Both the position numbers and the translations under genes were made by a program. Source: Anabas testudineus (taxonomy: Eukaryota; Chordata; Actinopteri; Anabantiformes; Anabantidae). From it: a DNA stretch of 64,000 nucleotides. The notes below the pieces were generated by a model. The model saw nothing but the letters and a program-made list of their open reading frames with translations, was not told where the DNA came from and made no database searches. This document shows, piece by piece, positions 35,681 to 48,240 of the stretch. Position 1 is the first letter of the stretch, and every line of letters starts with the position of its first letter. The stretch covers positions 11,363,336 through 11,427,335 of the forward strand of contig NC_046620.1 in assembly GCF_900324465.2 (NCBI RefSeq), written 5' to 3'.

Positions 35681-37906
35681 ATGTTCCACGGGATACCAGT
35701 TACAGGAGGTGTAGGTGGAGGTAAGACACTTGCATAAACCAAATGTCTACAGTTTATCTATTCACATAGTAAATGTCACTCAATTCATGTTATTGTGTTT
35801 TCCTCACAGCTCCTGCCAATAAACCTGAGCTATATGAGGTAAAATGACTGTTTAATGTTGTAATTAACATGTAAACATGATTTAAATGTAATTAAACAGT
35901 AGAGAAACCGATTAAAATTATTGTGATGTCATGTCAAATTGCTGTGAAACGTATCTTGAAAAAAAACAACATTAATGGCATTTTATAGCTGTTATTAGGA
36001 CAGGACATAACCATGCTTCAGTAACCAATAAACCTTAGCTAGGACTGGTATGAGTAATATGTAAAATATGTTTTATGTACATTATATTTTATATATAAAA
36101 TATAATAATTAACTTCTTTTTAGGAAGTGAAATTGTACAAAAATGCACGGGAACGAGAAAAGTAAGCACTTTATATTACCATCTAATAGTGTAATATACT
36201 TGCATTGTAAAATATGTATTTATAATGTGGCCAGTGTATTAAGTTCTCATTATTTATATTGTTTATGAAGATATGACAACATGGCAGAATTGTTTGCCGT
36301 CGTCAAGACTTTGCAAGCCCTGGAAAAAGCTTACATCAAAGACTGTGTCACCCCTAATGAGTGAGTTATGTTATGTGTTTAAAAGAATAACAAAAATACT
36401 GCTCGTGATTTTATTAGTTTTTATTAATGTATTAATTTGTCGGTTTCAGGTATACTGCCTCCTGTTCTAGACTGTTGGTTCAGTATAAAGCTGCTTTCAA
36501 ACAGGTGCAGGGCTCTGATGTGGGATCCATTGATGATTTCTGCAGAAAGTACAGAGTGAGTTTAACATTGGAAAGCAGATTGTTTTATGTGTCAAGTATT
36601 ATTTTCAATATTTATTTCTGTGATGCTGCCATGGTAAGGATCTTGCTCTTGCCATTTTGTTTCCTAGCTGGACTGCCCACTAGCCATGGAAAGGATTAAG
36701 GAGGATCGGCCAATCACTATCAAGGATGACAAGGGCAACCTGAACCGTTGCATTGCAGATATTGTTTCTGTACGTTCTCTCTCTCCATCATCAACAGTCA
36801 ATACAGGCTTATTTTGGACGTGTGTGCCATAAAAGAAATACTGTCGTATTTATGATTAAATGTGTTCAGATGAAACACTAAGTGGCTAAAGTGGATTTGA
36901 TGGTAATGGTTTTAAAATAAATAAAATCAGACTACAGACCAGACAGGACACATAGTGAGATTATGGCAAAGACTGCTCCTTGTGATTTTTCTGGCTACTT
37001 ACTGTGGTGCTGTTCTTTTTTGTTTTTCAGCTCTTCATCACTGTGATGGACAAGCTGAGACTGGAGATCAGGGCCATGGATGAGGTAATATGAAAAGTGC
37101 AGAATGTTGTCAGACTGTTTGTTTAAGAGGATAACTGACCCTTGATTTCCTTTGGTCCAGATCCAGCCAGACCTGAGGGAGCTGATGGAAACCATGAACA
37201 GAATGAGCAACATGCCCCCAGACTCTGAAGCTAAGGACAAAGTCAACCTTTGGTGAGTTCCACTGAGGCACCCACTTTGCATTGTTTATATTGTGAAACT
37301 GTGTTTAAGCTTTGTGTGACAAAGTGACAAACATGTTCTAGCTTAAATTTGAGTAGTCAATAAGCTAAACCGGTACCCTTCTTACCCTATTTTTTCACTA
37401 CTGAACACACATTAAATTCATATACTATATGATCATTTGTAGGAGATTGATAATGCATAGATGACGTTGTATAATTAGTCAGACTAATCTTGCAGAGGAC
37501 TTCCAGAGGTCGTGTGAACCGAATATTTAGCGCCTTTGTCTTGGATCTCACTTGCATGACCTTATTGTATAGCTGGCTTTACACATTGCTTGTTCTGTGG
37601 CATCACGCTCACACAGGCAGAGGCACCTGTTACCTCCAACTGCTACATTATTGTGAAAATCATTTAAAAAGATGGGGCACATAGGCGTCATTGCCAACCT
37701 CAACAATGCACTCAGTGCCTTATTTTCTAACAGGAAATGAACATAGACCACATTTTGTCTCATCTTACTTTCTTTTCCTTATCAGGTTGACCACCCTCAG
37801 CAGTATGTCGGCCTCAGATGAGCTGGATGATAGTCAGGTGCGCCAGATGCTGTTTGACCTGGAGTCGGCCTACAACGCTTTCAACCGCTTCCTCCACTCC
37901 TCCTAA
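35681..37906 (+). CDS. vps28: ESCRT-I subunit VPS28
   Basis: Nine coding exons: 35681-35720, 35810-35838, 36124-36161, 36271-36360, 36450-36555, 36668-36769, 37031-37084, 37161-37252 and 37786-37906, giving 223 residues (human 221). A non-coding first exon ends at about 34955. The protein is nearly identical to recalled vertebrate VPS28: [41 protein letters not shown]-like core, and C-terminal [23 protein letters not shown]28 joins TSG101 (VPS23) and VPS37 in ESCRT-I; its N-terminal half packs in the core and its C-terminal four-helix domain (about 125-223) contacts ESCRT-II, sorting ubiquitinated cargo into multivesicular endosomes. Start choice: MFHG is the family start; an in-frame ATG nine bases earlier (35672) would add MSI. 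Human VPS28 lies at 8q24.3 with MAPK15 and GRINA. Confidence 0.97.
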
Positions 37907-39770
37907 GTCATCTGTCCATCGTTGATCTGTCTGTCTTGGACTCTAAGTTAAAGGCAACACTCTCAACATTCTCTTTTGGTTATTGGTAGGGAGTGTATTT
38001 ATATGTGGACAGGTTGTTTCACGGCCTCTATTTTTTTCTCTTTCTATGATTAATTCCTATGTTGCGTATAATTTAAATCCATCACCTTGTATAGAATACA
38101 CTTTTTCTGGTACATTGTGCTGCCTGCAGCCTTGCCCACTGGGATTTTCCTGTGCTGTGAGATGTGTTATTGGCCTCTGAAAAACTTGTGTGATAAATCC
38201 ATTAAACATTGGCTGTTCATTGTGCCCTTGATAAAACTGTTTACTTCTAACTTTGTACTGTAAAATCAAAAAAGGTCTAATTTTATACTTAGGTTTTGCA
38301 AAACACCAACAGAGAAGCACGATACAATTTTATTGAGCAAATTCTGCACATTGAGCTAAATAATTTATATTATTGGAAGGATAAATATGTATTTTCATTT
38401 TGGTGCCTCACATGTACCCACTGCCTGGCACAAACAAATTTACATTGTACTGGAATTGTTTTGTATAACACAAGTTTTTTAGTATGGAAAAATACAACGT
38501 AGTAAGTCAGTAGATTAAGTTAACTGATAAAATACACCTGTAGTAATTGTTGGGACTTTACAGAGGAGTAGACTACACTTCAAATTAATCATTATATTTA
38601 AACAAAGGTGGAAAGGAAATTGTTTATGTTCATTGCTTGTTTATTCATGGACATCATGTTTTGTTTGTTTCTGTTAACTTGTCTAATCCATATCCTTTAG
38701 AAGCAAGGGTTTGGTCACAGTAAGTGTGCAAAAGAGAGGTCAACACACCTCCGTATGCTTACTTAATATGTTTCAACCACCAAACACCTTTAGGGAAAAC
38801 ATATTCATTAAGATTTATCATTGTAAATAATACTGTTGATTTATAAATAAAAGAATGTAACTCCTTTTTAGAAATAAACTCTGAAAATCTACCTCTTAAT
38901 TCATATGTTTTGTCTGTGAATACATTTCTTAACAGTTTTTCTCAAACTCTTTAAGTTATAACTCAGTGTGTTTAGAGATATAATAGATACATCCACTTGC
39001 TGTACTGCTAATAATTTATGAAGGGTTACAATAGGTAATTTTATGTATATTGGCTACTGAGTTGATTAATTACATCATCCAGTGCATACAGAAAAGTAAT
39101 CACTTTATTGTTACTGCAACTACTGATAATTTTGACTTGGGGGGGGGGCTCCATGGCTGTAAAGCCATATTGACCACCTACTGTCACGCCTCAGTGCACC
39201 ATTTGTGTTTACTCTGTTCCCATATTGTGCAGTACACTCAGCAAACTATACATTATAGATGCATTGTTTTAATTTTTATTCCCCTGTGCTCGAATACTAC
39301 TAACTTACTTACTTATTTTAGGGAACATAAGCATGTTTTAACCATTTTTCAACTGAAGTCAAATAACAAACTGTTAAATTGGTGAAGGCCAAAGATCATT
39401 ACCTAAATAAAAGAATAGATAAGTCACAAAATATCTGACAAACAAAACGGACTATGCTTTTATTTCAACCTAAAAAAAAGTCCAATTGCAGGTTTGGAGT
39501 GTGTGAATTTGTCATTTGATTAAACTAAATGTTACACAAGAGTATGCAACATATGAGCATAATAAACTTAAAAAGCTTTTATGGTTTCTGACTACAAAAT
39601 AATATAATGCTCAATGAATTTTAGCATTGCAAATTCCCTAACTAATATTATTTTTAATTATTAGCATAAAACGACTCAGGGACCATATGACCTTTGATAA
39701 AGGGCACAGGTTAAGTCTCCTCCTATGTTTCCTTCAGGCGTCATATCCATCTCCAATCTCCATGACAACA
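37907..39770 (+). other. vps28 3'UTR and intergenic region before mapk15
   Basis: Candidate vps28 poly(A) signals are ATTAAA at 38201-38206 and AATAAA at 38846-38851. The rest is AT-rich with a G run at 39140-39148. No further gene, RNA gene or transposon is recognised. Confidence 0.55.
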
Positions 39771-39778
39771 CCATTTAT

Positions 39779-39870
39779 CCATATAAGGCAGTGCTGAGGA
39801 TGACGTTAACGCGGGTGCTGCGGCTCCTTTAAGAAGCAGGCGGCGGCGTATTTGTTACCAGGGCGACAAA
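39779..39870 (+). promoter_or_regulatory. Candidate mapk15 promoter: CArG box and RFX-like site
   Basis: CCATATAAGG at 39779-39788 is a perfect SRF CArG box and also a TATA-like element. GTTACCAGGGCGAC at 39854-39867 resembles an RFX X-box (GTNRCC followed by an RGYRAC-like half). The sequence then turns CpG-rich up to a possible non-coding exon ending at 40098 (CAA|GTAAGA) and an acceptor near 40225. MAPK15 is a known ciliogenesis kinase, so RFX control is plausible. Confidence 0.4.
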
Positions 39871-40302
39871 AAAACGACAAAAACACTTCGGCTCGTCTGT
39901 TTAGCAGCTGCAGCAGCATTAGGATCAGTGTGGGGACATCCTGCATTCACAGCCAGATATTACAGTGTTACACACTTCAAGTTAAAGCTGATTTCATGTC
40001 ACCACATGGACGTGGAGACCAACCTGCTTCTCGACCGACGCTGACCGACTGAACGCCGGACGCGACGCAGAGCCGCCAGGTCGCATGTGGGTTGACAAGT
40101 AAGACACAAAACTTTTATGATGCGGTGTAAGTGATCCCTCAATGGGATGCTGCAGCTCCGGCTTCACTCGTCAGTCTCCATTCACTGCTTTCTACCTTGT
40201 CACGTCTGATTTCCGCACATCCAGGGTCTGTCGACATCTTCCAGCAGTAATCAAAGAGTATGGTGAGGATCTGAGCGTGAGCAGAGGAATAAACAGATAA
40301 AC

Positions 40303-43300
40303 ATGAACAAAAAGTATGAGCCCACAAACGTCTCTGAGGTGGAGGAACACATCTCTCTGAAGTATGAAATCAAGAAGAGACTTGGAAAAGGGGTGAGTGA
40401 GGTTTTCTTTTTTTTTCCTAATCGTGTGGAAATTAAATTGAAACACAGCTCTTTATTGCATTGGCAATTAAAACTCTATCAATTCTTTAACTTCCCTACA
40501 AGTTCACATCCTTTTCAGTTTGCAGCTGCTGCAAAACGTGTGTTTGCATTCACTGTATTCAGCACATTTGTGCCACTTTGTAGTTGAGAAAGAGAGAAAT
40601 CCTCCAGACTTTTAAGTCCTCAGTGAATACCGGTGTTGTAAGCAAGGGGTTTATTTACTTTGGCAGTACAAACTCTTTCTTTGCAGATCAGCTGATGTGT
40701 GAGGACACTTGTTCCCTTTCCAGTCCAGCCCCTTTGTTTTCTCCCAGGTTGCCACAGGACTAAAAACAGCCGGGGTTTCTTTCCATAGGTTCTCCAGAGA
40801 CTCACAAATTGCTGCTCTGCTTTAAATGGCCAGGTAGTAACTGCCACGTCATATTGTACTCAGCAGAAATATCTGAGGACGGCCGTGACTCATGTTACAC
40901 AGCTGTTCAACCTGTTTACAGTCGACTGCTAAGGTAGCAGCATCGTAAGCAGTGACGCTTCAGGCAACCAAACAATAGTAAACAGCACTGTGTCAATTAA
41001 ATGCACAGAATCACTAAGTGGTTTTACTACAGATGCAATCACTTTAAATTATTTGGAAAAGGTTGTGTTTTTTTTTCCTTCTGGAGCCTGGACTGTGTGC
41101 TACGGCTTGCATCACTACAATAACTATGTACTCTGATGCCCTGCCTCACAACTGCCTGTGTTATGCACGACCTCGCTGTCATGACCAGATCAAGCCATAA
41201 CAAACAAGCGGGAGCGTTTCAAAATAAAGGTTTACTTTCAGAATTAAATGGAAAATATTTACAAAACTAGTCGAGGTGACGTGACATGAGGTGCAGGAAA
41301 ATAAGTAGATCAGTCAGTGTGTGAGTAGCTTTGTGCAAAATACTAAACCACTGTTAGAAAACAGCTTTTGAGTTATCACACAGAGAAACTCTGGGGCTTA
41401 CAACGGATTTAAATTAATCAAGTACATTAAAGTGCACTTATATACTTAAGTGTAGTGAATAAAGAAAACAAAAAAATCTAATCTGAGATACTTTTACAGT
41501 TCCCTGGCTGTGGATGACTCATGACTCAGACTTCAATGTTTCCCAATTCTTGGCTACAGCCTTCACCAAATTCTTAACTATAGATGTAGACGTGACCTGT
41601 TTTGTATTTTGTGCCTGCCTCAGGCTTATGGCATCGTGTGGAAGGCAGTTGACAGGCAGACCGGTGAGATTGTAGCTGTCAAGAAGATCTTCGATGCCTT
41701 CAGGAACAGGACAGATGCCCAGGTGGGTACTTTCTGATCCACACACAGTGAAATAAAGTCATTGTTTTAATAGTTATCTTCAATCAGATCTGTTTTTTTA
41801 GTCTTATGGTTTGCACCTTTTTGACAAATATCCATTTTTATGCACAATTCAATTGAAAAGTACAGATTTTTGTCATTTTGAGGTCTAAAGATGTAACATT
41901 ATAATGTTTGGAAGGCAACAGACAGAAAACAATGTCTAGAGAAACATATATGTGCAACAAGGGTTTGTCTTTTTCCAAGTCGGATAATACAAAAACATCC
42001 AACATGTTATTTGCAACCCCTTGACGCTCATGTTTGGAACCACCCTGTACAAATTCCCTGCTTCGCCTGCGTGAATAGGATGACAATTTTGGCTAATGAT
42101 TAAAAGAAACGGCAGGCTTGTGTGTGTGCTTGGTGTATGACTATATTCTGCTTGTATGAGGTTCATATCCTGACTGTCATTTTCTTTCTCTTTTGCAGCG
42201 GACATTTAGAGAAATCATGTTCCTCCAGGTAACAATTATAATGGTTGTTTGACTTTAAAAAAGGTCAAGCAATTGTCAGGCGATCATTTTTAATTTACAT
42301 TTACATTTAGTCATTTTAGTAATTTAATTTGCTTTTATCCAAAGCGAGTGTTGTACAAGGCAAGAAAAATATGAAGTCAAGGAGAAAAACAATAATTTTC
42401 AGTTTCACAAAGTGGAAATTAGGTCCAATGGGCTTAAATATGTACGAAGTATGATATACAGAAAATTAGCTCGACATATAGAAATAACACTGATGACAAT
42501 GAGGAGAGAGGACGTAGCTGATCTTATTACATACTCCTGCTTCATTCTTTATCTGCTGACCTACATGCTAAATGTGTGCCACTGCCCCCTAATCAGCTGT
42601 TGTCATCTTCCACTGAAAATCCATTGTGGTAGTCAGGGGATTTATGGTAACCGTTATGTAACCTGTGTTGAACCTTGCCCTGTTGTTTACACAACCTTGA
42701 CACAATATATGCCAGTTATCAAAGGTCAGACTGCAGACACAGTGTTGTTTTTTTAATTATTATGCTGTTTGCAGGAGTTTGGAGATCATCCCAACATCGT
42801 CAAACTCCTAAATGTCATCAGAGCACAGAATGATAAAGATATTTACCTCGTCTTTGAATACATGGGTGAGTGTCAGAAGCACTTGTGCTGTTTATAGACA
42901 AAATGGACGAGGCAGCAGTTCTTGGTAGGCCTAGACGTGTATTACTGTGCGATTCTGCTTCTCTTGGCTGCCTGTGCTGTCTTACTGCTGAGTCCACGGA
43001 TTGGACTCCCCTTTTCTGCAGTCTATTCCACGACCGTACACTAGCATCTCGACTCAGACCGCCACTGTTTCTCTCTGGCATTTCAATTTCAGAACGCTGT
43101 CTGGTTAACAGTTTTGTATGTGATTATAGTGAAGTGTGTGTTTTCAGGTTTACTGAGGAACATTTCCAGTTTAATCAGGAATTTCTCTCTCTGATTTGTT
43201 CCAGATACTGACCTGCATGCAGTAATTAAGAAAGGCACCTTACTGAAGGACATCCATAAACGTTATGTGATGTACCAGCTCTTCAAAGCAATCAAATACC

Positions 43301-46300
43301 TGCATTCAGGAAATGTAATCCACAGGGACCAAAAGGTGCACTTGTGACCTTATCTAGGGAAAATATTGTTATTGTATTGTACTTTATTCCATTATACTAG
43401 ATATTGCTTTTTTTGTTTTCTGGTCAAAGTAAATGCATAATATAATGTGAAATATAGTTTAAATGTTTATTTTCATGGACATGTTACAAGTAACATCCAT
43501 TCAAATATAGAACACATCTGCTGACATGGCTTCAAAGTACAAATCTCTGCCAAACTCTGCAAACTAGGTTTTAGTTTGTCCTTTTTATCTTTCAAAACAT
43601 TTTCTTTTCACTCCTTGCATAATTTCTGTTTTTATGCCTTGGTCAAGCTGGGAACCACACACTGCAATATCTGTTCTATTTGACCTTTATGTAGATAAGT
43701 GAAAATCAAACTATTATTGTGCTTATGAAGAATGTTTCTCTTGCCTGTGTTTCCCACAGCCATCCAATGTGCTGTTGGACACTGACTGTGTAGTCAAGCT
43801 GTGTGATTTCGGCTTGGCCAGATCACTCAACCAGATCCAAGAGGACAGTGGGAATCCTGCACTGACAGAATACGTGGCAACGCGGTGGTACAGAGCTCCT
43901 GAGATCCTGCTGGGATCCACAAGGTATCAACTGTGTTGCGCCTCTGTTGTCAGTATCTGATCTGCATCTATAAACAGTTTAATTAATGATTTTACAAGAT
44001 TGATGATTAATGATGGAGAAGTTTGGATGACATTTTTTAAGAATGAGGAAGAATTTTTATTATAAAAACACACAGCTGTGTAGAGTGTACCAAATAGTAA
44101 AAGGAATGCATTGTGTCCAAAGGTACACTAAAGGTGTAGACATGTGGAGCATTGGCTGTATCCTGGGAGAGATGCTGTTGGGTAAAGCACTGTTCCCTGG
44201 GACATCAACAATCAACCAAATAGAAAAGATCATGAGTGCCATACCACACCCCAGCCCAGAAGGTGACTAGAAAACTCAAATCAATCAGACCCTTCATACA
44301 TATAGCAACCATTACTACGAATAATCTTGATGCAATTTAACTTTCAGATATTCTGGCCATCAAGTCTGAATATGGATCCTCTGTCATTCAGAGAATGTTA
44401 CTAAAGTAAGTAAACTGTTGTACATATTGTTTTTCACTCACTCATATGCATTGTTTAATATATGTGTGACTATACATATGCCTGAACAGACTTGCAAGCT
44501 TTGCTATATTTCTAATCTGTACATTTGTAAACTGTGAAAATCAGTGTAAAAATTATAAAACAAATTGTGTTTATCTGTCTATGACTCTTTAAAGTTAAAT
44601 ATTGAAACTGATTTGGCAAACCTCTGTTTTGTATGACTCTTCCTTCTTTTGTATTTACTTTGTTCCTCTGTCCTTCACCAGGCCACAGGTGCCTTTGGAG
44701 GATATTCTCCAGCCGTCTGTGCCTCCTGATGCTCTGGATCTGCTGAAGGGCTTGTTAGTTTTCAATCCAGACAAGCGGCTGAGTGCAGAGCAAGCCCTCC
44801 AACACCCTTACGTGGCCAGGTATTGAGGAGCATGCTTTCATGTTGATTCATTAAGTTGAAGCTGTAGTCATGCTTTGTGGCATTGTAGAGAGGCATTTTT
44901 CTATTTTCTTGTGTTTTTGTTTGCTCATCTGAACAGTTAGAATCTACAATTTGTTCTAAATGCTACAATATGGTGCTTGTGCTAGATTGGGAACAGACAG
45001 ATCAATATATTTGTATCATTATGCCACTGGCATTTCCATAAAGTGCTATCATTTATCCATAACTGTGTTTTCTGCCCTTGCAGGTTCCATAATCCACTGA
45101 AGGAGCCAGCCCTTAACTATGATGTAGTGCTGCCAGTGGATGATGATGTACAATTATCTGTGGTTCAATACCGCAACAAACTGTATGAGGTAAAACAATT
45201 AGTCATAAATGTGGAGAAGGAACTTTTGATAAAATTTTTACACAACAGAAGAACTTACTAGTAAATCTTTATTGCAGAATTTGATCTGATCAAACTAATT
45301 TAACAGTAAATTGCCTTCTTTACCTGCAGATGATACTACAGAGCAGAACTAATCAAGGGATGCTAAGACTGGATGGAGGTTTTGTCAGTAGCAGGGAGAA
45401 GCCCAGTGTGAAGGAGAAAGGAGAGACAGTCCCAGTTGCAGACAATGGCAATGGTGATGGCGATCACAAGGGGAAACCACAACGTGAAAAGGCTGACGAG
45501 ACAAATCGTGTGCCTTCACAGTCTTCCAAACCAGGACCTGTGAATGTATCTACCCCCTCAGCTGTGGAGAAGAGTCCATTAGCCAGTCCTGGAATGGGAA
45601 AACTAACATATAATCCCATCACACATGCCCCAAGTATGTGAAAACTGATATGTACCTGTTTCAAACAGAAATATGTTTGAGTATCAAAAACTATCTGACA
45701 GCTTACAGTGATTTTCTGGTTAGTGATATGCTCCATCAGATAGTTCCTGATTCATATCACATATTTGGTTGATTTGTCAATCAAAACCTTTTTTAACATT
45801 AACTAGTCTTAGTTCCACGCCTTTGTAATAAAATCTAAATAATCCAGCTGCTTATAATTGCCACACCTCATTCTGTCACACAGTATACGCACATTCACTC
45901 AGGTAACAAACACAAGTTCTTCTTGCCTTTATTCAGATGGGTTTGTTCGCAGTACAGGTGTTCCTCCTCATTACTACTACTCTAGTGCAACCAGCTGTAT
46001 ACTAGTAGGACAGACCAGTGATGGAAATGCAGCCACATCACCAACAGAGGGCACCAAAGCTAATACAGTAAGCACCAAAATTTAGTCGAGTTACCATCAG
46101 CTGTATTTTCTCTGACTGTAATAAAATATTGATTTCTTTCCCTTTTTTATTTGCTCCTTATTCTCACTAGTCCATGGACCAGGTTCTCCAGCGTGGTCGC
46201 TCAGCCCCTGTGGCTCACAACCGTTCCTTCTCAGTGACCTTAAACCAAACCCAGAACAACCCACTGGTTCGCAAAGAGGAGTCGTCCCCTGGGCTCCAAA

Positions 46301-46697
46301 TCACATCTGCACGCCTGGTCAGTCCACAACACCCCAGGACATGTAAAATCAGTACCAAGATGCTATTTCAGGGTCTTTACACACATGATGAAATATTGAT
46401 ATAGTCATAGACTGCATGGAAGTATGTGGATATTTTAAAGTGTGGGTTTTACTAAGCTATAGATGAAATGGTTGTCAATGCACATCTAACTTTAGTTTAC
46501 CTCATATGCAGAACCAACGGTCCAGTTCTCAGGTTCGTGAGGCTCGGCCCCCACCTCGGTTTAGCAAGAAGGTGTTTGAGAGGAACTGCAATGTGGCAGC
46601 TGCTGGGGACCCTCGAGCCAAACTGGGCAGCTATTCCCAAGCCTATGGTACCATCAACAAGACTGAACTGGACAATTTACTTCGCAACCGCCCTTAA
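40303..46697 (+). CDS. mapk15: Mitogen-activated protein kinase 15 (ERK7/ERK8)
   Basis: Fourteen coding exons: 40303-40392, 41624-41722, 42199-42228, 42775-42865, 43205-43335, 43760-43923, 44123-44262, 44348-44405, 44682-44819, 45084-45189, 45330-45633, 45937-46067, 46171-46317 and 46512-46697; 604 residues (human about 544). Kinase domain at about 20-315: GKGAYG loop (28-33), VAVKK with Lys50, catalytic HRDQK (Asp145), DFG (163-165), activation TEY (183-185) and RWYRAPE. HRDQKPSN rather than HRDLKPSN is characteristic of MAPK15, as is the long disordered tail. YEMI at 348-351 matches the LC3-interacting motif (YQMI in human), split by the intron at 45190. The kinase autophosphorylates its TEY and acts in ciliogenesis, autophagy and genome stability (family knowledge). 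The tail contains [14 protein letters not shown] and ends LLRNRP. Confidence 0.95.
42285..42362 (+). repeat. Dispersed teleost repeat fragment in mapk15 intron 3
   Basis: 'acatttacatttagtcattt' then 'gcttttatccaaagcga' is a diverged copy of a very common fish repeat ('...agcagacgcttttatccaaagcgactta'). Its family name is not certain to me. Confidence 0.6.
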
Positions 46698-47570
46698 AAC
46701 CAGTAGCTGCTGTTACGTCACTGGTGACATAGCAGCTGGTGGCACGTGTTTAAACACACAACAAAGTTTGCCTTGTGAGATGATTTTAGGCATGTGGAGA
46801 ACTGAAACAGATCCTTTACAAAAAGAAACAATTAAGACTGTCTAACATTTAATACTGTAGATTGTAACCATGGAAACATGGATGTCCAATCGCTGTCTGT
46901 GATAGTGAATATATATTTTTAAAAATGCAGAATTATAAATTACATTTGTCAAGTTGTACCAGCAACTCGTTTGAACATGTCAGTGTGTAGTTCCTTCAAC
47001 ATGTTTTGCTCAGCTGGATAACCAGCTGGTCACAGCAGGCGTCTCCCTGAATCATCAGACTTTCGGAAAGGTCCTGAAGAGTTTTCACTGAATGTCACTG
47101 AATGTTTGTGATAGATTGTTTCATTTAAATGTCTTTGCACCACTTCAGCCCATTTTCAGCTGAAATGTTGTGCTGTCTGTCTATCTGTAGAGTGGTCACA
47201 TGTTGATATTGATATACAGTAAGGGTTTTATCTAAGCATCACACATGAGTCATCGGGGGCCTACTACAGGGTTATTTGAGTCATGATTTTTCATGTTTAT
47301 CTATGTAGCTAATGTTCTATTGGTCTAATGTGTACATTAAGCCAATGTGTCAGATAGAAACAGAACAACTGTAAAATATGCAAAAGGTGTTTGAATTAAT
47401 TATATGCAATGAGAAAATATTTTTCATGTGAATATAACAGCAATAACCTTAACTGTGCTTGTCATGTGTACAGAGCGGAACACATTGATGTTTCTTGAAC
47501 CCAGTTTATAATATTTAACAGACATGGATGTCTGTGGCAGCAAACCAATATAACGTTTAATAATAAACAC
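46698..47570 (+). other. mapk15: mapk15 3'UTR
   Basis: The stop is followed by about 0.87 kb up to AATAAA at 47562-47567. No gene is supported between here and the grina promoter near 48.05 kb. Confidence 0.5.
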
Positions 47571-48049
47571 AGGTGGAAGTACTGATATCATTGACTTATG
47601 GAAAGTACTACAATAATGCAGCAATGTGAACTCAATCAAAAGTAAAAACTCTCCATCCAAATATTATACATTTTGAGATTTGCAATACTGATGCAACAGT
47701 GTGCAAGGTAAGCCTATTGCAAGGTTATGTTCAGACACAGTTAGTTCAGTGGTCACAACACAAGAAACAGAAACCAACAGAGAAACCTACAGAAATGTGG
47801 CCTGCTTCAGTGCAGTGAGTTAGAAAACATGCTGATAACAAACCACATGACTGCAAATGTTACTTATCACGCACAAATCTCCAGATCTAGAGCTCCACAG
47901 AAGCTTCCAGTAGAGCATGCAGTGAAGCCAGTTGTAAACCTTAAACCGCACCTTTTTCTTTTTTGTCACACGACCCGTAGCGACGTTATGGAAAACACTG
48001 CGTCACAGCAGCTGAGAAATTGTGTCATTTAGTGTAACAACCAGAGATT

Positions 48050-48184
48050 CCCACACGACACGTCATCACGTCGTCACGTCGTGCGGCGTCGTCAGCGGCT
48101 CTCGACCCAGTTGTTCAGTCCAGACCGGGAGGAGGAGTACTGACGGTGCCTGTCGGCAGCTGCTCGCATATAAACACAATAAAG
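48050..48184 (+). promoter_or_regulatory. grina: grina promoter and non-coding first exon
   Basis: A CpG-rich stretch carries three tandem CACGTC(A/G) units at about 48059-48080, read on the other strand as repeated GACGTG, close to CRE and unfolded-protein-response motifs. A probable 5'UTR exon follows and ends at a donor AAAG|GTAAGG at 48184/48185. No other acceptor-compatible exon is evident before 56536. GRINA is reported as an ER-stress-responsive gene; the link to these sites is inference. Confidence 0.45.
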
Positions 48185-48219
48185 GTAAGGTTTTTTGTTC
48201 GGTGAGAATATGTTTGACG

Positions 48220-48240
48220 TTAGGGTTAGGGTTAGGGTTT
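48220..48240 (+). repeat. Short interstitial telomere-like repeat
   Basis: Three perfect TTAGGG units plus a partial unit, 36 bases after the presumed end of grina exon 1. Confidence 0.85.

Noticed and set aside
45330-45641. Separate 103-codon gene
   Set aside because: This is mapk15 exon 11 read past its donor; it joins upstream and downstream in frame.
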